From positions 1-36,272 of the forward strand of contig WRIW01000017.1 in assembly GCA_009782505.1 (NCBI GenBank): a DNA stretch of 36,272 bases, given 5' to 3'. The translations under genes and the position numbers were made by a program. The notes below the pieces were generated by a model that was not told where the DNA came from, did no database searches, and saw only the letters and a list, made by a program, of their open reading frames with translations. Numbering within the stretch: the first letter of the stretch is position 1; the number at the start of each line of letters is the position of its first letter. Source of the DNA: Clostridiales bacterium (GTDB taxonomy: Bacteria > Bacillota > Peptococcia > DRI-13 > UBA5745). Of the stretch, positions 33,600 to 36,272 are shown in pieces.

Positions 33600-35558
33600 C
33601 TATACTATTCCTCTCTCTTTACTTTGCAATAGAGCTAAAGGTGATTCTTTCCCAATCCGCCATAGCAATATAGATGCGCACACCAGTGTCAACGAGAGCT
33701 CCCCAATCACGCATAACGCAACCATAAAGCCAGGCACCGTAGTTCTGGCGGAGAAATCACTGAACGTCACTAAGGTATTATTTTCCGTAATCGCCTTGTT
33801 TATAAAGAACCATGCGCCAACACTGCCAGATAGTATCGACATACAATTTATTGTCATTAATGGCAAAGTGATTCTTGCGGCAGCTTCTTTTTTTGATGCT
33901 CCAAGAGCGCGCAAGATGGCATACACCCTCTTTTGACGGCTGACGAAGTAATATACAGTACAGCCAATTATCATAATGACTGTAACGGATACCGCAGTAA
34001 TATTGATAAAGGAAATCCATCCAGTTATGCGAAATTCATTTTCGATAGCCATCCAGCCTTTATCATTAAAGATCAATCTAAGCCCTAGTACTTCGCATAG
34101 CGACTCAGCTTCTTCAAGAAATTCAGAGGTGTTCCACGCACTGTCGAGTATAAAACTGAATTCCGCTGGAGAAAACTCATGGTCTGGTATAGTATTTTCA
34201 TCAATCGGCAGTAGTGCTTTTGGCACGAAAATTGTGTTAAGAGAATAATTCCAGTTAGGGTTTTTCTTTTGACTTACCTTAGAATCAGTATCAGCATAGA
34301 TTCCGATAATTTTTAATGCAACTGGTTTTAGTGGTGGTCTATACCGTTGCCAAGAAATAGCCTGGGCGCCAAGCCCTTTGTACTGCTCGAATAATTCTGT
34401 GCCTAGCTTGAATGTCAGCGTGTCGCCTATGCAAAGGTTATACTCCAATGCAAATTCTCTGCTTATCACACATAGCGGCGCGGCACTCTCGTTGTCATCG
34501 CTTGTCAAGGCACGCCCTTCGATTATGGTCATATTTTCCTCTGCAAACCGAAAGATTGCATCCATATCTACTGTATAGACAACATCAAAAGTATGCGTAT
34601 CTGCTTCTGTTAGCTCGATAAGAGTGCGGAGCGGTGAGTATTTTTCTAGTTCAAGATAACCATCTGATTCACCTTCAATATTCCATACGGCAGCACACCA
34701 AGAATCCGACAGATGATCAGAAAGGCTCAGGATAGGATATCTAATACCACTCTTATATTTATCCAGTGGATCAAAACGAAGTACAAACACATATCTGTGT
34801 CCTGGTACTAATGTTTTAATAAACTCTGTGTGGTATACATAATTTGGTAAATAGATAAAGCTAGTACGGCCTCGGCTATCCCAAAATTGAACATTACTCG
34901 GTGTATATGGATTGGAATAAATAGATAATTTGTCGAGCTTAGTCACATATGGGCTATTACCCGCTAGGAACTTATAATTCTCAATACTCAACCTGTGAAA
35001 ATCTTTGATTTGGTAACCTCTTGTTGGATCGGGTGGCGGCGGGCTGATACTTACTTCTGTCAGCACCCCTTCAAGAATTAGTCGCGCTGAATAGTTATAA
35101 TATCCCTCGCCCTCATCCAGTCGGTAATATTTGTCAGATATACCAGCAGTCATGTAGCGCACGTCAAATAAATCAATAAATGGCAGTCCCGAAAAAGCAG
35201 TGATCTGTTCCCACCTTAATGACCGATAACGAAGATCATCAAGAATATAGCCTGATTCATTACGGTAGGCAGTATACTGGTAGAACAGTTTTTTTTCATG
35301 ATCTGTATAATCCTTTGACATACGCGGATCTGATTCAAAATACCCAGGCCTCCGGCTATCTGTAACGACTGGGGCAGCGACCTCCACTGCCCCAACACCT
35401 CGATACAATACTGCTGCGTTGTCGTATTCACGCTTTGTAATAATGTATTCGCATATTTGTACAATCCATACAGATGACACTACGCCCAGTAAAATAAATA
35501 TTAGCACTGTCTTGACTGGTGAGCGGAACAATGTCCTGCAAAGGAATAATACATTCAT
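33600..35558 (-). CDS. FtsX/MacB-type ABC permease, large partner
   Basis: The 652-residue protein has an N-terminal membrane segment (about 12-36, KTVLIFILLGVVSSVWIVQI), an extracytoplasmic region of about 460 residues, and three C-terminal membrane segments. The FtsX-domain motif QKRVYAILRALGASKKEAAA lies after the second. I choose ATG 35558 because AGAGGT lies 4-5 nt upstream; in-frame starts at 35594 and 35579 lack a site. It is the first gene of the operon with the smaller permease and the ABC exporter. The gene is clearly AT-richer than most of the window and lies next to a transposase, so horizontal acquisition is likely. The large outer region suggests substrate capture, for example an antimicrobial peptide or a lipoprotein; that is inference. 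Confidence 0.84.
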   Translation of the reverse strand: MNVLFLCRTLFRSPVKTVLIFILLGVVSSVWIVQICEYIITKREYDNAAVLYRGVGAVEVAAPVVTDSRRPGYFESDPRMSKDYTDHEKKLFYQYTAYRNESGYILDDLRYRSLRWEQITAFSGLPFIDLFDVRYMTAGISDKYYRLDEGEGYYNYSARLILEGVLTEVSISPPPPDPTRGYQIKDFHRLSIENYKFLAGNSPYVTKLDKLSIYSNPYTPSNVQFWDSRGRTSFIYLPNYVYHTEFIKTLVPGHRYVFVLRFDPLDKYKSGIRYPILSLSDHLSDSWCAAVWNIEGESDGYLELEKYSPLRTLIELTEADTHTFDVVYTVDMDAIFRFAEENMTIIEGRALTSDDNESAAPLCVISREFALEYNLCIGDTLTFKLGTELFEQYKGLGAQAISWQRYRPPLKPVALKIIGIYADTDSKVSQKKNPNWNYSLNTIFVPKALLPIDENTIPDHEFSPAEFSFILDSAWNTSEFLEEAESLCEVLGLRLIFNDKGWMAIENEFRITGWISFINITAVSVTVIMIIGCTVYYFVSRQKRVYAILRALGASKKEAAARITLPLMTINCMSILSGSVGAWFFINKAITENNTLVTFSDFSARTTVPGFMVALCVIGELSLTLVCASILLWRIGKESPLALLQSKERGIV

Positions 35559-35607
35559 GAATACCTCTAACTTGTACATATTGATCAGCATCAACAGTTA
35601 TCAGCCC

Positions 35608-35652
35608 ATCCAATGGGAGGTGAGCTTGAAACGTGCTCACCTCCCATTGGAT
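35608..35652. repeat. Perfect 18-bp hairpin between transposase and permease operon
   Basis: ATCCAATGGGAGGTGAGC (35608-35625) is the exact reverse complement of the sequence at 35635-35652, with a 9-nt loop. No T-run follows on either strand, so it is not a standard terminator. On the minus strand it lies between a TATAAT (35659-35664) and the permease start, so it would be in that operon's leader. It may instead be paired insertion-sequence ends. Confidence 0.85.
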
Positions 35653-35658
35653 CAGTTC

Positions 35659-35664
35659 ATTATA
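35659..35664 (-). promoter_or_regulatory. Possible -10 element of the FtsX/ABC operon
   Basis: A perfect TATAAT on the minus strand stands about 100 bp before the ATG at 35558. No acceptable -35 is found at 16-18 bp; the sequence there is AGGAAA/TAGGAA. The 18-bp hairpin lies directly downstream of it. Confidence 0.3.
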
Positions 35665-35697
35665 CCCTAATCAACGTGACTTTTCCTATTTTTTGTA

Positions 35698-36272
35698 CTA
35701 TAAACCTCGCTCGACCGCTTTCTTCGGTGGGCGGCCCCGCTTTCGAGGCGGCTTCTGACGTGATACGTAAGTCGGCGCGCAGCCTTCCGGTATGTCGAAG
35801 CCGAACGCCTCACAGATATCGATCTGCGCCCCGACAAACGGCGTAATCACCTTTGCCCGGTTTGTGTGTTCGATCAAGCGGATCGGCCTCATTTCATCGA
35901 CGACGTCCAGCGACGTATAGAATGTTTTGTGAAGATTTGTGCTTTTCCAGATATGGCGCACATAAGAACTCAAAACGAGGGACACGAAAAGGACAAAGAG
36001 CCGCCCAGTCTTCCCCTCCTCCGACCAGTTCCGCTGCCTGTCTGACGCCATCTGCTCTTTCATCTGCTGGAAATACTTCTCCTGCTCGTCGCGGAGGCGG
36101 TAAGCCCGGAACGTAGCCATGGCGTCAAAGTCGACCCCATGGGTCATAATCGCAAAGAAGCCGGAAAGTTTGCGGGCTTTCGACACCTTATTCTCATTGA
36201 TCTCGTACGATTCGATCACCCTCGTCACCGGATCATAAGCGACTTTGTAATAACCGTATTCGCGCCTTATCT
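35698..36272 (-). CDS. Transposase C-terminal part, IS4 superfamily (IS1634-like), runs off the window
   Basis: The frame is open to the right window edge (IRREYGYYKVAYDP precedes the internal GTG at 36228), so the N-terminal part is outside and no start is assigned. The visible 191 residues hold the third DDE region: YRLRDEQEKYFQQMKEQM, a YREK-type motif whose Glu is the likely catalytic residue. WSEEGKTGRLFVLFVSLVL follows, a stretch typical of IS1634-like transposases. The end (PPRKRGRPPKKAVERG) is basic. The gene stops at TAG 35698-35700. The element end should lie between here and about 35600, but I could not fix terminal repeats because the other end is not in the window. Confidence 0.8.
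   Translation of the reverse strand, partial: IRREYGYYKVAYDPVTRVIESYEINENKVSKARKLSGFFAIMTHGVDFDAMATFRAYRLRDEQEKYFQQMKEQMASDRQRNWSEEGKTGRLFVLFVSLVLSSYVRHIWKSTNLHKTFYTSLDVVDEMRPIRLIEHTNRAKVITPFVGAQIDICEAFGFDIPEGCAPTYVSRQKPPRKRGRPPKKAVERGL

Noticed and set aside
32334-35558. The two FtsX-type genes as one frameshifted gene
   Set aside because: Each has its own N-terminal membrane segment, outer region and C-terminal FtsX domain. The 3-nt gap with a ribosome binding site is normal operon coupling.
35428-35640. Small peptide gene (about 70 codons, minus) at the head of the permease operon
   Set aside because: It overlaps the permease gene in another frame. Its GTG start lies inside the 18-bp hairpin, with the SD-like sequence too close.

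Overview
The window reads as chromosome of a Gram-positive, probably anaerobic Bacillota (Clostridia-like) bacterium. The grounds are an LPXTG cell-wall sorting signal, strong AGGAGG-type ribosome binding sites, copper-amine-oxidase-type surface modules, and AAA ATPase families common in anaerobic Firmicutes. Most of the sequence is GC-rich. Two parts are visibly AT-richer and look acquired: the ATPase gene at 2.0-3.3 kb and the stretch of about 32.7-35.7 kb. No rRNA, tRNA or CRISPR array was seen. No stretch longer than 300 bases lacks a gene.

Layout. (1) 1-6.2 kb: the 3' part of rtcB (RNA ligase); a 3' remnant of a DUF4143-type ATPase gene; a ketopantoate-reductase-like gene (minus); an intact DUF4143 ATPase; a polytopic membrane protein; and a secreted metallo-beta-lactamase-fold hydrolase (minus). 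(2) 6.3-9.6 kb: an NhaC-type Na+/H+ antiporter followed by an acyl-CoA synthetase, probably one transcript. (3) 9.6-13.0 kb: a DUF4342 membrane protein, an OmpR-family response regulator and its histidine kinase. They are preceded by six phased hexamers at 11-bp spacing that look like a Pho-box-type operator. (4) 13.0-13.2 kb: a long imperfect palindrome with two nested hairpins, between convergent genes. (5) 13.2-16.2 kb: a MATE exporter and gpmI (both minus).

(6) 16.3-28.9 kb is the most striking part. A 1450-residue LPXTG-anchored surface protein (minus) is divergent from a plus-strand set of three genes. These encode a hybrid histidine kinase with receiver and Hpt domains, a receiver-HD-GYP protein (predicted c-di-GMP phosphodiesterase), and a chemoreceptor with a CZB-like zinc-site signature outside the membrane. 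A convergent gene encodes a hemerythrin-PilZ fusion. Together they look like a phosphorelay and c-di-GMP module that could couple redox, oxygen or metal sensing to motility and surface attachment. That coupling is inference.

(7) 29.0-36.3 kb: an AAA-ATPase-like/PD-(D/E)XK protein with mosaic base composition; a minus-strand operon of two FtsX-type permeases and a fused ABC exporter; a perfect 18-bp hairpin; and the C-terminal part of an IS4-superfamily (IS1634-like) transposase running off the window edge. Repeated ATPase fragments, mosaic composition and the transposase mark the two ends as the plastic parts of the window.
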